The notes under the pieces are model-generated. The model worked only from the letters and a program-made list of their open reading frames with translations, did not search any database and was not told where the DNA came from. DNA of 59,089 bases from Streptococcus mitis (GTDB lineage: Bacteria > Bacillota > Bacilli > Lactobacillales > Streptococcaceae). The position numbers were made by a program, and so were the translations under genes. Positions 31,501 through 38,729 of this stretch are shown here, in pieces (position 1 is the stretch's first letter; each line of letters opens with the position of its first letter). The stretch lies in NCBI RefSeq assembly GCF_009496285.1, contig NZ_WIJK01000014.1, forward strand, positions 1 through 59,089. Reading direction: 5' to 3'.

Positions 31501-32813
31501 GAAACCCCATGGAATTTGATGCGTTCACCATTCAAAGAGAATCCTTCATTTGGTGTCCAGTTATAGTAACGGTAACCAAACAAGTCCTTCTTAGCATCGA
31601 CCAATTGACCATCACGATAAACACGAGTCACTAATTCATAAAGAGCTGGTTTATCATTAAGGACTGTCCAGAGTTTTGGCTTCTCAACTTGCAAAATAGC
31701 ATTTAGGCTAGTTGATTGATGAGCTTTCAAGACTTGGCTATCTGTACGAACCACGTCCGTTACAGCCTGACCATTTCTTTCAATAATTTGGTATTCAGCA
31801 ACAATTTCATGATCTTTGTCATCTGTATTGACAATCTTACTTGTTACATGAGTATCAACCTTACCATTTTGTTGTTTTTCAAGGTCTGGTGTTAAGATAG
31901 TTGTTCCATTTTTCTCAGCATGAACCTTATCTGTGACTTGAAGGGTAACATCGCGGTAAATACCACTTCCTGAATACCAACGGCTACTTGGTTGTTTATT
32001 GACCGCATGTACAGCTACGACATTCTCACGACCGTCTTTATTGAGATAGTCAGTGATGTCATATGAGAATTGGTTGTAACCATTTGGATAGTGACCAACT
32101 AGCTGACCGTTTACGTAGACTTGCGAATCCATATAAACTCCATCAAAGACCAGACGAACATTCTTATTAAGGTCTTTTTCATCAAGTTTAAAGGTCTTGC
32201 GATACCAAGCATCCCCACCATTCAGTTGTCCACCCTCATTTTGGGCAGGAGACTGATGGTCGAAGTCGTTATAGATACTCCAGTCATGAGGAAGGTCTAA
32301 TTTCTTCCAGCTTGATACATCGGCATCTGGTCTGATGGCGTCTTTGGCATTAGCATTGAGTTTAAAATGCCAGTTTTGGTTAAATTCTACTTTACGGTCC
32401 TCAACCAATTGATTTACCTCCTCGCTGGTAGCCGGTTTTAGGTCCGGTTTTTCCGTTTGAGAAGATTGGTCTTGAGTAATTACTTGAGGTTTCTTATCTA
32501 GCATGGAATCCTCTTTTTTGTCAGAGTCTGATTGTAGAGTTTGATCGTCCTGTGCTTTTTCAGCTTCATGGCTTGGAGCAACTGCTTCATCAGCAACTGA
32601 ATTGGCCGTTTCAACAAGGTTCTCTTTTTTAGATTCGTCCTCTACTTTTTCTGTAGCAACTGCAATTGGAGTTTCATCAGCTGAAACTGGGTTTGCACCA
32701 GCTACACTTGCTCCAAATAAGACTGAGCAAGTACCGATGACTACAGAGCAAGTTCCAACGGTAAATTTTCGGATACTATACACTCTTTTTCGATTCCAAT
32801 GATCTTTTCTCAT
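25515..32813 (-). CDS. bgaA: Surface-anchored beta-galactosidase BgaA
   Basis: A 2432-residue cell-wall enzyme that removes terminal beta-1,4-linked galactose from host glycans. Order: YSIRK signal peptide (residues 12-16); GH2 sugar-binding, Ig-like and TIM-barrel domains (about 140-720) with acid/base Glu554 in 'IGNEIGEADG' and nucleophile Glu635 in 'YGSETSS'; several bacterial Ig-like repeats; two CBM71-type modules ('NISDQWTGSELPLAF' and 'NLSDNPDFDDDSNRSFAS'); about ten P-E-Y/F-T/K-G repeats (about 2150-2375); sortase signal LPETG. Longer than the pneumococcal protein, mainly through the C-terminal repeats. Its promoter carries two cre-like boxes. Strong confidence in identity. Confidence 0.97.
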   Translation of the reverse strand: MRKDHWNRKRVYSIRKFTVGTCSVVIGTCSVLFGASVAGANPVSADETPIAVATEKVEDESKKENLVETANSVADEAVAPSHEAEKAQDDQTLQSDSDKKEDSMLDKKPQVITQDQSSQTEKPDLKPATSEEVNQLVEDRKVEFNQNWHFKLNANAKDAIRPDADVSSWKKLDLPHDWSIYNDFDHQSPAQNEGGQLNGGDAWYRKTFKLDEKDLNKNVRLVFDGVYMDSQVYVNGQLVGHYPNGYNQFSYDITDYLNKDGRENVVAVHAVNKQPSSRWYSGSGIYRDVTLQVTDKVHAEKNGTTILTPDLEKQQNGKVDTHVTSKIVNTDDKDHEIVAEYQIIERNGQAVTDVVRTDSQVLKAHQSTSLNAILQVEKPKLWTVLNDKPALYELVTRVYRDGQLVDAKKDLFGYRYYNWTPNEGFSLNGERIKFHGVSLHHDHGALGAEENYKAEYRRLKQMKDMGVNSIRTTHNPASEQTLQIAAELGLLVQEEAFDTWYGGKKQYDYGRFFDKDATHPDAKKGEKWSDFDLRTMVERGKNNPAIVMWSIGNEIGEADGKARSLATVKRLVQVIKAVDKTRYVTMGADKFRFGDGSGDHEKIANELDAVGFNYSEDNYKKLRAKHPNWLIYGSETSSATRTRGSYFRPESELVHSNQAYRHYEQSDYGNDRVGWGKTATASWTFDRDNAGYAGQFIWTGTDYIGEPTPWHNQNNTPVKSSYFGIVDTAGIPKNDYYLYQSQWVSAQKKPMVHLLPHWNWEDPTLKANVADADGKIPVRAFSNAASVELFLNGESLGKKTFNKKQTSDGRTYQEGANAKELYLEWKVAYQPGTLEAVARDEAGNEIARDKVTTAGEPAGVRLVKEENAIAADGKDLTYIYYEIVDSAGNVVPTANNLVRFQLHGQGQIVGVDNGEQASRERYKEQADGSWVRKAFNGKGVVIVKSTEQAGKFTLTAHSDLLKSDQTTIFTGKKDQAEKTVLGTEVAKVRTVIGQAPKMPKKVAFIYSDGSRTKLPVEWSAVDVNEPGIVTVKGVADGRNVEARVEVLALEAELPVVKRIAPNTDLSSVDKSVSYVLSDGTVASYDVNKWEIAAEDQAKLAIPGSRIPAKGILEDEEIAATLVVAEGEAANPVVPSVTVADQAVEGLSTDQPVKYYKLAYGAALPEVKATAENAQVTVIQANEANGMRASIHVQPNDGGPLQTYAIQFLQEAPQIERLSLEVENAATLKEDQTVGIKVLAHYQDGTQAVLKADKVTFSTAGEGDVAVRKGMLELHKPGQVTLKAQFEGAEGQIDLNIQANTESKVVQAIRPVSVVTGLNQEPSLPATVTVEYDKGFPKVHKVTWQAVAKEDLAKYHSFEVLGKVEGIEKEAHAKVSVEGIIAVEEVSVTTPVAEAPQLPESVRTYHSNGQVSSAKVTWDAIEPSQYAQEGKFTVTGHVEGTQLPTKLHVRVSAQTETGANISDQWTGSELPLAFASDSNPSDPVANVNDKLISYNNQPANRWTNWNRTSEASVGILFGDSGIMSKRSVDNLNVAFHEDHGVGAPKSYVIEYYVGSATPTVPKNPSFVAREDHVFNDDKNWKEVTNLKAPDQVRAGEMTHFSFDKVNTYAVRIRMVRPDGKWGTSITEMQIFSKQVAAAKNAQAKIQVDGKDLPNFNPGLTDYYLEASQGKAPAVTASVTENGIATVVPSVGEGDPVRVVVKAENGDILGEYRLHFTNDKDLLASKPVAVAKSSRLVAKGQALELPAKVPVYFTGKDGYEVKDLAVDWEAVPAENLTKAGEFTVHGRVLGTDLTAEVAVRVTDKLGENLSDNPDFDDDSNRSFASATNDIDPNSHDRVDYVNDGSDDESRRWTNWSPTPSSNPEVSVGVIFREAGKIVERSVAEGKIRFFADGGTDAPSKLVLERYVGPEFDSPEYYSNYQPYDPDHPFNTPSNWEKVEYRADQEIQAGTDIHVTFAPVKAKAMRWRMDRKADKKGVAITEMAFIAPSEAPKDNTASKLLVDGRELADFSEARVDYQVTYSGNRPKVTVEAGENVAATVVDSGDDKLPVLVRLVSESGKHVKEYRIQLTKEKVETGKVAPAVQEELPSLEVVEEALSFKTVKKEDPTLAEGETRVTQAGREGKERILTEVALDGSRTEKLRETIEAPQDEIVLVGTKKEVSGKTDPAIHEVPEFTGGVNGVEAAVHEVPEYTGAIGTVGDEAAPVVEVPEFKGGVNAVEAAVHEAPEYTEAIGTAGDEAAPVVEIPEYTGSVNGAEAAVHEVPEYTEAIGTAGDEAAPVVEVPEFKGGVNAVEAAVHEIPEYTGAIGTAGEEVAVQEVSPEFTGSVNGAEAAIHEVPEFTGGVNGEAAAVQEVGPEFTGGVNGSEGAIHELPEFKDEQSQIALAMSQDKTYQAPASHQYKLPETGTKENAGLAAVGVVGALLGMFAMGKKRDDE
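25700..26320 (-). repeat. C-terminal P-E-[YF]-x-G repeat array in bgaA
   Basis: Coding repeats of about 20-26 residues built around 'VHEVPEYTGAIG' and 'VVEVPEFKGGVN', alternating between two subtypes. They form the stalk before the sortase motif. Near-identical DNA between units makes the array prone to length change. Confidence 0.85.
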
Positions 32814-32829
32814 AAGATCCTCCTTATAT

Positions 32830-32844
32830 TCGTAACCGCTTCCA
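32830..32844. promoter_or_regulatory. cre-like box 1 in the bgaA leader
   Basis: TCGTAACCGCTTCCA (plus strand) matches the CcpA consensus WTGNAANCGNWNNCW with a single mismatch. It lies downstream of the predicted transcription start, in roadblock position. Confidence 0.65.
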
Positions 32845-32849
32845 ATTTT

Positions 32850-32864
32850 ATGTAAGCGCTCTAC
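32850..32864. promoter_or_regulatory. cre-like box 2 in the bgaA leader
   Basis: ATGTAAGCGCTCTAC carries the TGTAAGCGCT core of cre sites with mismatches at the end. It lies 20 bp from box 1, two helical turns, just after the transcription start. Confidence 0.65.
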
Positions 32865-32887
32865 TTTTTCAGTAGTATTTTGCTTCT

Positions 32888-32916
32888 ATTTTATAAAATA
32901 ATATAAGAAATTTCAA
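32888..32916 (-). promoter_or_regulatory. Promoter of bgaA
   Basis: TTGAAA (32911-32916), 17-bp spacer, TAAAAT (32888-32893), leftward. The expected start is near 32881, giving a leader of about 68 nt that holds both cre-like boxes. Confidence 0.75.
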
Positions 32917-33012
32917 TACTGGCAGCATAAAAATCATACTTTTGATTCTTTTTTCTATAATTAGTAGAAAACTTTGAAAATCTGAATGTACATTTAGTGA
33001 ATGATTTTACTA

Positions 33013-33386
33013 AAAAAGGTGGTGAGACAGAAATCGATAGACAAAGTCTCGATTTCGTAGTCCCAGCCTCGCGAGGATGATTAGGATCTTTTTGGAGTCT
33101 AATACTCAATGAAAATCAAAGAGCAAACTAGGAAGCTAGCCGCAGGCTGCTCAAAGCACTGCTTTGAGGTTGTAGATAGAACTGACGAAGTCAGCTCAAA
33201 ACACTGTTTTGAGGTTGTTGATAGAACTGACGAAGTCAGTAACATACCTACGACTAGGCGACGCTGACGTGGTTTGAAGAGATTTTCGAAGAGTATAAAA
33301 GACGAACAGAAAGTTCAATCAGCTACCGCGTCAAAGTTTGATTGCTAATAAAAAGTGAGGTCGGGATCTTTTGTCCCAACCTCTTT
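33013..33386. repeat. Hairpin-ended composite repeat, copy A, with nested BOX
   Basis: Two outer arms (33013-33100 and 33298-33386) match those at 56275-56560. The left arm folds on itself (GAAATCGA / TCGATTTC). The right arm ends in a GAGGTCGGGA...TCCCAACCTC hairpin with a T run, and its reverse complement resembles the left end (GGTTGGGAC against GGTGGTGAGAC). A BOX element sits in the centre. The right hairpin lies about 35 nt after the SMI1/KNR4 gene and can act as its terminator. Confidence 0.85.
33101..33297 (+). repeat. BOX element with two boxB units
   Basis: Begins AATACTCAATGAAAATCAAAG and ends GATTTTCGAAGAGTAT. Inside are two tandem boxB-type units (about 33148-33240), each with 'GAACTGACGAAGTCAG', then the boxA core. 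It is the longest BOX in the window. Confidence 0.92.
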
Positions 33387-33418
33387 TACGGACTATCAAA
33401 CTGATATTTCCTATTAGA

Positions 33419-33976
33419 TTATTGACTAGATTTCCCCTTTTCCAATAGCTTGACCATCTCATTTTTTCGTTCTTCAAGCTCGGCAATTTGCTGAAGCAAA
33501 AGCTCTGAAAAATCACATTCAAGCTCTTCAGTTTCGCCACTATTATACCAATCTAGAGCTACTATATGATTGTCTTTATCAAAGCAAAACATGACATCTC
33601 CATCACCGATGATAGACAGAAATGGAATATAATCCACAAAGCCCAGAGCGTGTAATTCCTTTGTTTGAAGACGAATGTCTAGAAAGTCTGGGATGCCATT
33701 TGCAATTCCCAAGACCTTAATACCTCGACAGAAGGTCCAAAATGGTGCTACATCGTAAGCCTTGGCTATTGGCCATAGCTCTTCCCTGACTTCCATAAAG
33801 AGACCTCCAAGAGATGACATGGTGAATTCCCTGAAATCTTCTGGCAGACGAATGCCGTATTGATTTTCAAAATCCTGAACTTCTTCTTCCGATGGTTCAT
33901 TGCCCATGCAGGCGACAACCTGATAAGTTTCCTTATCATAGTGACGAAAATAATCATAAACTTCCTTGAGTGCCAT
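33419..33976 (-). CDS. SMI1/KNR4 (SUKH) family protein
   Basis: A 185-residue protein of the SUKH superfamily, with the typical 'EVQDFENQYGIRLPEDFREF' entry helix and strand near residue 30, and 'PFLSIIGDGDVMFCFD' in the core. Many bacterial SUKH proteins are immunity proteins against toxins of competing cells, but others have housekeeping or unknown roles. No toxin gene is next to it. It follows the GH13 gene by 14 nt and is likely co-transcribed with it. Family assignment is good; function is not assigned. Confidence 0.8.
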   Translation of the reverse strand: MALKEVYDYFRHYDKETYQVVACMGNEPSEEEVQDFENQYGIRLPEDFREFTMSSLGGLFMEVREELWPIAKAYDVAPFWTFCRGIKVLGIANGIPDFLDIRLQTKELHALGFVDYIPFLSIIGDGDVMFCFDKDNHIVALDWYNSGETEELECDFSELLLQQIAELEERKNEMVKLLEKGKSSQ

Positions 33977-33990
33977 TATTTTAATCCTTT

Positions 33991-35739
33991 TTACTCAGAA
34001 ACAGTAACTACAAATCCATCAGGTAAGATGACTTGATGTCCATCTTCAAGCTGGCAATGACTAGCTAAATCAACTAAATCTCTATCTAAAACAAAACTCT
34101 CAGAAGACTGGTTAAAGATGGCTTGAACTTCTTTCCCTTCATAGTTCCATTTCAGAGCAAGAACATCTGGTTTCACTTCTTGCAAGTTATATGAGCCATG
34201 CTGGATCATGCTTGCCACTTCCTTACGGACCTTAATTAATTTCTTCATGAAATTCAGCATATCATTGTCCTCAGAAACACGGTCCCAAGGCATGACACGA
34301 CGGCAGTCAGGGTCTGGTCCCCCTTTAAGTGCCAGCTCTGTTCCGTAATAGATACAAGGGGTCCCTTTTTGAAGACAGAGGAAAGTTAGGGCTGCCTTGT
34401 CATGTTGGATATTTCCATTAGCAGTTGTGAGGATACGCTCCGTATCGTGAGAATCCAGAAGGTTAAACATCACTTCTGAGATTTGTTGCTTGTAGTACAT
34501 AGACTGGCTATTGATTTCTGAAATAAACTGCTCTGTCTTTTTATGCTGACGCAAGAAATAATCCTTGATACTTTCAGAGAGTGGATAGTTCATAACAGCA
34601 TGGAACTCGTCTCCTTGTAGCCAAGGTTGTGAGGTATGCCAGATTTCACCTAAGATGTACAAATCAGGCTTTTTAGCAAGAACTGCCTTTCTGAAATCTC
34701 TCCAGAACTGGTGGTCAATTTCATTTGCAACGTCCAAACGCCAAGCATCGATATCAAAATTTTCAATCCAGTAGGTTGCAACCCTCAAAAGATAGTCTTT
34801 GACTTCAGGGTTAGCTGTATTTAACTTAGGCATATAGCTGGCAAAAGCAAAGGTATGGTATGGCAATTCTCTTGGATTCTTAAGTTTATCCTCAGTAACT
34901 GGAAATTCTTGAATATGGAACCAATCTTTATAAGGGGAATTTTCTCCATTCCTTAGAACATCCTGCCATTGGGCTGACTGATCTCCGATATGGTTAAACA
35001 CTGCATCTAACATGATTTTGATGCCCCGTCTATGGGCTTCCTCTACTAGATTACGAAAGACTTCCTTGTCTCCAAAGTGACGGTCAATTTCAAAATAATC
35101 CGTGGTATCATATTTGTGATTGGTTGTAGCTTCAAAAATCGGACAGAGATAGAGCCCAGTGATTCCTAGGCCTTTGAGATAGTCCAGATGGTCGATAATC
35201 CCTTGCAAATCTCCACCAAAAAAATCATCACTATTAGGTGCAATGGCAGCATCCCACTCTCGAGCTCCATCAGGAGTCAAATTAGGATTTCCATTAGCAA
35301 AGCGTTCTGGAAAAATCTGATACCAAACGGTATTTGAAACCCAGTTAGGAACTTGGCAACCGTCAATTTCGTGAATATAAGGAAGCTTGAAACCATTACC
35401 TTCAGCATCCAAGTTTTCTTGAGTATGTTCTACACAACCCTTATCGCCATAGTAGACACCCTGACCTTCCTTATCAAGGAGTTCAAAAAGATACTGAATC
35501 CGTGCAAAATCAACAGAGACCGTAACCTGCCAATAGTCAAATAGGGCATCTGAGGTTACTTTGGTCATTTCTTTCTTGGCTTCATACTTATCCTCAATAA
35601 AAATAAAGGGATCACCATAGTGTAAAATGACCTTCTGGACATCATCCTTCTTGCTTCTAATTCGGATATGTAGCTGACCTTCTTTGTATAGATAAGCATA
35701 CTCTGATTCTGGTCTATGATAAATGGCTGTTAATTCCAT
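33991..35739 (-). CDS. GH13 neopullulanase/cyclomaltodextrinase-type glycosidase
   Basis: A 582-residue cytoplasmic enzyme. An N-terminal CBM34-like domain (about 1-125) precedes the TIM barrel. Catalytic residues are Asp336 ('WRLDVANE'), Glu365 ('ILGEIWH') and Asp432 ('LLDSHDTER'); 'DAVFNHIGDQ' is the first conserved region. There is no signal peptide. Members of the GH13_20 group hydrolyse cyclodextrins, pullulan or maltodextrins. A promoter with a cre-like box precedes it, so it should be repressed by glucose. Confidence 0.92.
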   Translation of the reverse strand: MELTAIYHRPESEYAYLYKEGQLHIRIRSKKDDVQKVILHYGDPFIFIEDKYEAKKEMTKVTSDALFDYWQVTVSVDFARIQYLFELLDKEGQGVYYGDKGCVEHTQENLDAEGNGFKLPYIHEIDGCQVPNWVSNTVWYQIFPERFANGNPNLTPDGAREWDAAIAPNSDDFFGGDLQGIIDHLDYLKGLGITGLYLCPIFEATTNHKYDTTDYFEIDRHFGDKEVFRNLVEEAHRRGIKIMLDAVFNHIGDQSAQWQDVLRNGENSPYKDWFHIQEFPVTEDKLKNPRELPYHTFAFASYMPKLNTANPEVKDYLLRVATYWIENFDIDAWRLDVANEIDHQFWRDFRKAVLAKKPDLYILGEIWHTSQPWLQGDEFHAVMNYPLSESIKDYFLRQHKKTEQFISEINSQSMYYKQQISEVMFNLLDSHDTERILTTANGNIQHDKAALTFLCLQKGTPCIYYGTELALKGGPDPDCRRVMPWDRVSEDNDMLNFMKKLIKVRKEVASMIQHGSYNLQEVKPDVLALKWNYEGKEVQAIFNQSSESFVLDRDLVDLASHCQLEDGHQVILPDGFVVTVSE

Positions 35740-35765
35740 GTCTTGTCTCCTATAATTAACAAAAA

Positions 35766-35780
35766 CGCAAACGTTTTCAT
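35766..35780. promoter_or_regulatory. cre-like box of the GH13 gene
   Basis: Reverse strand ATGAAAACGTTTGCG matches WTGNAANCGNWNNCW except for the last base. It lies just after the predicted transcription start, the same arrangement as in bgaA. Confidence 0.75.
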
Positions 35781-35793
35781 AATTGCTAGTTCT

Positions 35794-35822
35794 AGTATAC
35801 TATTTAAAGATTCGATTTGCAA
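35794..35822 (-). promoter_or_regulatory. Promoter of the GH13 gene
   Basis: TTGCAA (35817-35822), 17-bp spacer, TATACT (35794-35799), leftward; expected start near 35787. Confidence 0.75.
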
Positions 35823-35846
35823 TTTTTATACCAGTTTTACGATAGA

Positions 35847-35954
35847 TATAATAGATTGAATTAAGGTGTGAACAAAGAGATTGGGAAAGCCAACTAAATT
35901 TCTAGAAGTTTTTTTAGAATCCATAGTGTACTATTCTAGATTCAACCAACTATA
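35847..35954. repeat. RUP-like miniature inverted-repeat element
   Basis: About 108 bp bounded by imperfect inverted ends, TATAATAGATTGAATT on the left and, read on the other strand, TATAGTTGGTTGAATC on the right. Length and TA-rich ends fit the pneumococcal RUP element (107 bp, thought to be moved by the IS630-Spn1 transposase). No coding capacity. Assignment to RUP is from memory of its size and form. Confidence 0.6.
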
Positions 35955-36002
35955 TATAGACGGACAAGGGTAAAATTGAGTAGACTCTTTATGAGCTTTA
36001 AA

Positions 36003-36034
36003 AAGAGAGTTTCCATGAACCGGAAAACTCTCCA
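36003..36034 (-). terminator. Terminator of the XRE/membrane-protein pair
   Basis: Leftward stem GAGAGTTTTCC / GGAAACTCTC with a 7-nt loop and a T5 tail. Confidence 0.75.
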
Positions 36035-36077
36035 TCATTACGAATCAGATGATTAGAATAAATGCTATCTGATATCT

Positions 36078-36272
36078 TTAATCCTCTAAAATGAAAATTT
36101 CTTCAACATGTAGTTGTAGCAACCTTGCAATTTTCATTGCTAGTTCAAGTGTAGGATTGTACTTGTCATTCTCGATAGCAATTATGGTTTGTCGACTAAC
36201 GCCTAATATTTTTGCCATATCTTCCTGACGTAGTCCTTCAGACTTTCTTAACTGTTTGATATTATTTTTCAT
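36078..36272 (-). CDS. Small XRE-family transcriptional regulator
   Basis: A 64-residue protein that is essentially one Cro/CI helix-turn-helix ('LRKSEGLRQEDMAKILGV' then 'SRQTIIAIENDKYNPTLELA'). This compact type, similar to YgzD and YqaF-like regulators, often controls a neighbouring membrane-protein gene. It lies 6 nt after the membrane-protein gene and is co-transcribed with it. Target not known; self-regulation of the pair is likely. Confidence 0.88.
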   Translation of the reverse strand: MKNNIKQLRKSEGLRQEDMAKILGVSRQTIIAIENDKYNPTLELAMKIARLLQLHVEEIFILED

Positions 36273-36278
36273 ACAGCA

Positions 36279-36608
36279 TTAGTCTTTCTGAAAACAATAA
36301 ATGCCAAACGCCAAAACTACGATAAGGATAACAACCATCAAAATTACTCCTTGAACAAGTTTATTTGGTTCTTTAAACTCTTCATCACCGTCAATCATTT
36401 TCTGTTTTATGGCAAGTTGTGTAAATCCTTGAACAGAAATAGATAAACATAAAATCAGACATGGTAACATTTCAAGTTTAATGCCTTTTGTAATAGATTG
36501 ATAGATATTAAATACTGTCCATCCACATAAACCAAATAGAGCCGTTTTATAACCCCATTCCTCAGAACGTAGCTGAATCGCTCTGTCCATTTCATCCATT
36601 TTTCTCAT
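36279..36608 (-). CDS. Small membrane protein paired with an XRE regulator
   Basis: A 109-residue protein with a charged N-terminus (MRKMDEMDRAIQLRSEEWG) and three hydrophobic segments (about 18-35, 43-62 and 84-104). The start at 36608 is chosen because GGAGG lies 9 nt upstream; an extension to 36632 overlaps that ribosome site. I do not recognise a characterised family. The gene order 'membrane protein - small XRE regulator' is common in Firmicutes, where the membrane protein may sense or modulate the regulator. No function is assigned. Confidence 0.75.
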   Translation of the reverse strand: MRKMDEMDRAIQLRSEEWGYKTALFGLCGWTVFNIYQSITKGIKLEMLPCLILCLSISVQGFTQLAIKQKMIDGDEEFKEPNKLVQGVILMVVILIVVLAFGIYCFQKD

Positions 36609-36661
36609 AGTCCTGTTCCTCCAATCCGTCAAAACAATGTCAAGAGCTCTTTACATTTTTT

Positions 36662-36689
36662 ATTATACTCTAAATCGATGAAATGTCAA
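36662..36689 (-). promoter_or_regulatory. Promoter of the membrane-protein/XRE pair
   Basis: TTGACA (36684-36689), 16-bp spacer, TATAAT (36662-36667): near-consensus, leftward. It gives a leader of about 46 nt. Confidence 0.85.
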
Positions 36690-36978
36690 GATATTTTAAC
36701 ATTATTAGGCTTTTTTATTTTCTTCATCTATTCTAAGAATATTCCTAACTCCGATTTACAGCCTAGTCAATCTGACAAAGGTCAAGTTCTTTTAATCCTA
36801 TTTTATCTTGACTTCATAAGCTTCGGCTATAGATATACTTTTAGTTATGTTAGACTCGGAGTTTATTCTCTCTTTAATCTGCTTTTTTATCTCAATTATA
36901 CTCCAAAACAATCAAATAGAGATAAACTACCAGTATTTTCAGGGATTATTTTTGATGAACAACTCCTCCTAATTAAAG
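36690..36978. other. Intergenic stretch without a convincing gene
   Basis: AT-rich DNA. A 113-codon rightward frame (36678-37019) starts inside the promoter above and has no ribosome site, so I treat this region as non-coding. Confidence 0.5.
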
Positions 36979-37008
36979 TAAAAAGCCATTCCACAAGGGA
37001 ACAGCTTT
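36979..37008 (-). terminator. Terminator of the miaA-SDR operon
   Basis: Leftward stem AAAGCTGTTCC / GGAATGGCTTT with a 5-nt loop and T5 tail, right after the SDR stop codon. Confidence 0.75.
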
Positions 37009-37009
37009 A

Positions 37010-37765
37010 TCACTTATAATTAAAGGTTTCTACAGCCAACTTATCTGCTAGCTTAGGGAAAAGAGTATAAAATTTATGAGCTAAATGGAGCAATACTGGA
37101 AGATTGAGTTCCCGCTTGTTTTTTCCTATGGTTTTGACAATCTTTCTAGCTACTACATCTGGCTCGAGTAGGAAACGGTCAACCGACTTAAGATAGGTCC
37201 CATCTGGGTCAGCTTGGTCAAAAAATCCTGTACGGATTGGTCCTGGATTGACCGTTGTCACATAGACACCATAGGGCATGAGTTCAAGACGCAAAGCATT
37301 TGAAAAACCAATAGCCGCAAACTTGGTTGCTGAGTAAAGACTGGACTTGCCAGTAGCTATCAAACCTGCCATGCTGACGATATTGATGATATGGCCTTTT
37401 CGGATCTCCTTCATACGAGCTGCAACCAACCGAGACAGATTCATTAAAGCAAAGGTGTTAACCTCAAACATTTGATGAATATCTTGATTAGAAATCTTGT
37501 CAAAATCCTCAAAAATCCCGTAGCCAGCGTTGTTAATCAAAACATCAATCTTGCCATAACGGAGATAGAGGTCAGCTACCAATCCTTCTAAGGCTTGCTC
37601 ATCGGTAATATCAATCTCGACCAATTCAGCCTGTGGATGATTTCCGTATAGTTGAGCTAATTTTTCTCTATTTCTACCCAGCAAAATCAATTGATCATCG
37701 GGTAAGAGTTTGACCATTTCTTGGGCTAGACCACCACTAGCACCCGTAATGAGAATAGTAAACAT
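37010..37765 (-). CDS. Short-chain dehydrogenase/reductase
   Basis: A 251-residue classical SDR. Cofactor loop TGASGGLA (7-14), NNAG (about 77-80), catalytic Ser in 'IINIVSMAGL' and the Tyr-X-X-X-Lys pair in 'YSATKFA' are all there. The loop Arg after the second strand (LLGRN) suggests NADP(H). The substrate is unknown. It lies 20 nt after rnz and ends the miaA-hflX operon. Confidence 0.9.
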   Translation of the reverse strand: MFTILITGASGGLAQEMVKLLPDDQLILLGRNREKLAQLYGNHPQAELVEIDITDEQALEGLVADLYLRYGKIDVLINNAGYGIFEDFDKISNQDIHQMFEVNTFALMNLSRLVAARMKEIRKGHIINIVSMAGLIATGKSSLYSATKFAAIGFSNALRLELMPYGVYVTTVNPGPIRTGFFDQADPDGTYLKSVDRFLLEPDVVARKIVKTIGKNKRELNLPVLLHLAHKFYTLFPKLADKLAVETFNYK

Positions 37766-37785
37766 ACTTATCCTTTCTCAATCTT

Positions 37786-38715
37786 CTAGATTTCCACTTC
37801 TTCTAGGTCTTTAACCACATGGACATTTTCAAAAATTGTTGCCGCATCTTTCTTGAGCTGGCTAATGTCTTTTGAAAGGAAGCGTGCACTGATATGGTTG
37901 AGCAAAAGTCGTTTGGCTCCTGCTTCTGCCGCCACCTGAGCAGCTTGCATATTAGTTGAGTGACCGTGGTTGCGGGCAATCTTTTCGTCTCCCTTGCCAT
38001 AAGTCGACTCATGGACAAGAACATCTGCATTGACACCAAGACGCACACTGGCATCTGTTTTTCGAGTATCTCCCAAAATGGTAATAATCTTACCAGGTCG
38101 CGGTGCTGAAATATAATCTGCTGCCTTGATCTCGGTGCCGTCTTCTAAGACGACATCCTGACCGTTTTTAATTTTTCCAAAAAGAGGGCCGAATGGAACA
38201 CCAGCAGCCTTGAGTTTTTCAGCATCCAAGGTCCCTTCTAAATCCTTTTGCATGATACGATAGCCGACACAGAAAATAGTGTGATCCAACTCTTCTGCAT
38301 ACACCATGAATTTATCTGTTTCAAGGATTTTCCCAAGAGAATCTTGGTCAAATTCATGGAAATGAATCTTATAGGGTAGACGAGAACCAGAGACACGCAA
38401 ACTAGTCAAAACAAAAGACTTGATACCTTGAGGTCCATAGATTTCCAAATCTGTCTGCTCTTCATTTGCTTGAAAAGCACGACTGGAGAGGAAACCTGGC
38501 AAGCCAAAGATATGGTCTCCGTGTAAGTGGGTGATAAAGATTTTGCTGATTTTTCGTGGTCGAATCGTGGTTTCCAGAATGCGATTTTGCGTTCCTTCGC
38601 CACAGTCAAAAAGCCAGACTTCGTTAATCTCATCCAAGAGTTTCAGGGCGAGACTTGAAACATTGCGGGCTTTGGAGGGCTGACCAGCCCCCGTTCCTAA
38701 AAATTGAATATCCAT
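37786..38715 (-). CDS. rnz: Ribonuclease Z
   Basis: A 309-residue metallo-beta-lactamase-fold endonuclease that cuts 3' trailers from tRNA precursors. The zinc motif HLHGDH is at residues 63-68, and the further His/Asp ligands ('ILGDTRKTD' and 'NHISARF') follow. Length is that of bacterial long-loop RNase Z (about 305-310). Fourth gene of the miaA operon, so two tRNA-maturation enzymes are co-expressed. Confidence 0.95.
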   Translation of the reverse strand: MDIQFLGTGAGQPSKARNVSSLALKLLDEINEVWLFDCGEGTQNRILETTIRPRKISKIFITHLHGDHIFGLPGFLSSRAFQANEEQTDLEIYGPQGIKSFVLTSLRVSGSRLPYKIHFHEFDQDSLGKILETDKFMVYAEELDHTIFCVGYRIMQKDLEGTLDAEKLKAAGVPFGPLFGKIKNGQDVVLEDGTEIKAADYISAPRPGKIITILGDTRKTDASVRLGVNADVLVHESTYGKGDEKIARNHGHSTNMQAAQVAAEAGAKRLLLNHISARFLSKDISQLKKDAATIFENVHVVKDLEEVEI

Positions 38716-38729
38716 TCGTTACTTTCTAA

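Noticed and set aside
33101..33297. Tandem repeats suggesting a CRISPR array
   Set aside because: The repeated units are boxB modules of a BOX element, only two copies, without spacers of even length and without cas genes.
36678..37019. A 113-codon rightward frame between the membrane-protein gene and the SDR gene
   Set aside because: It begins inside the leftward -10/-35 promoter, lacks a ribosome site, and overlaps the terminator of the SDR operon; the sequence resembles no family I know.
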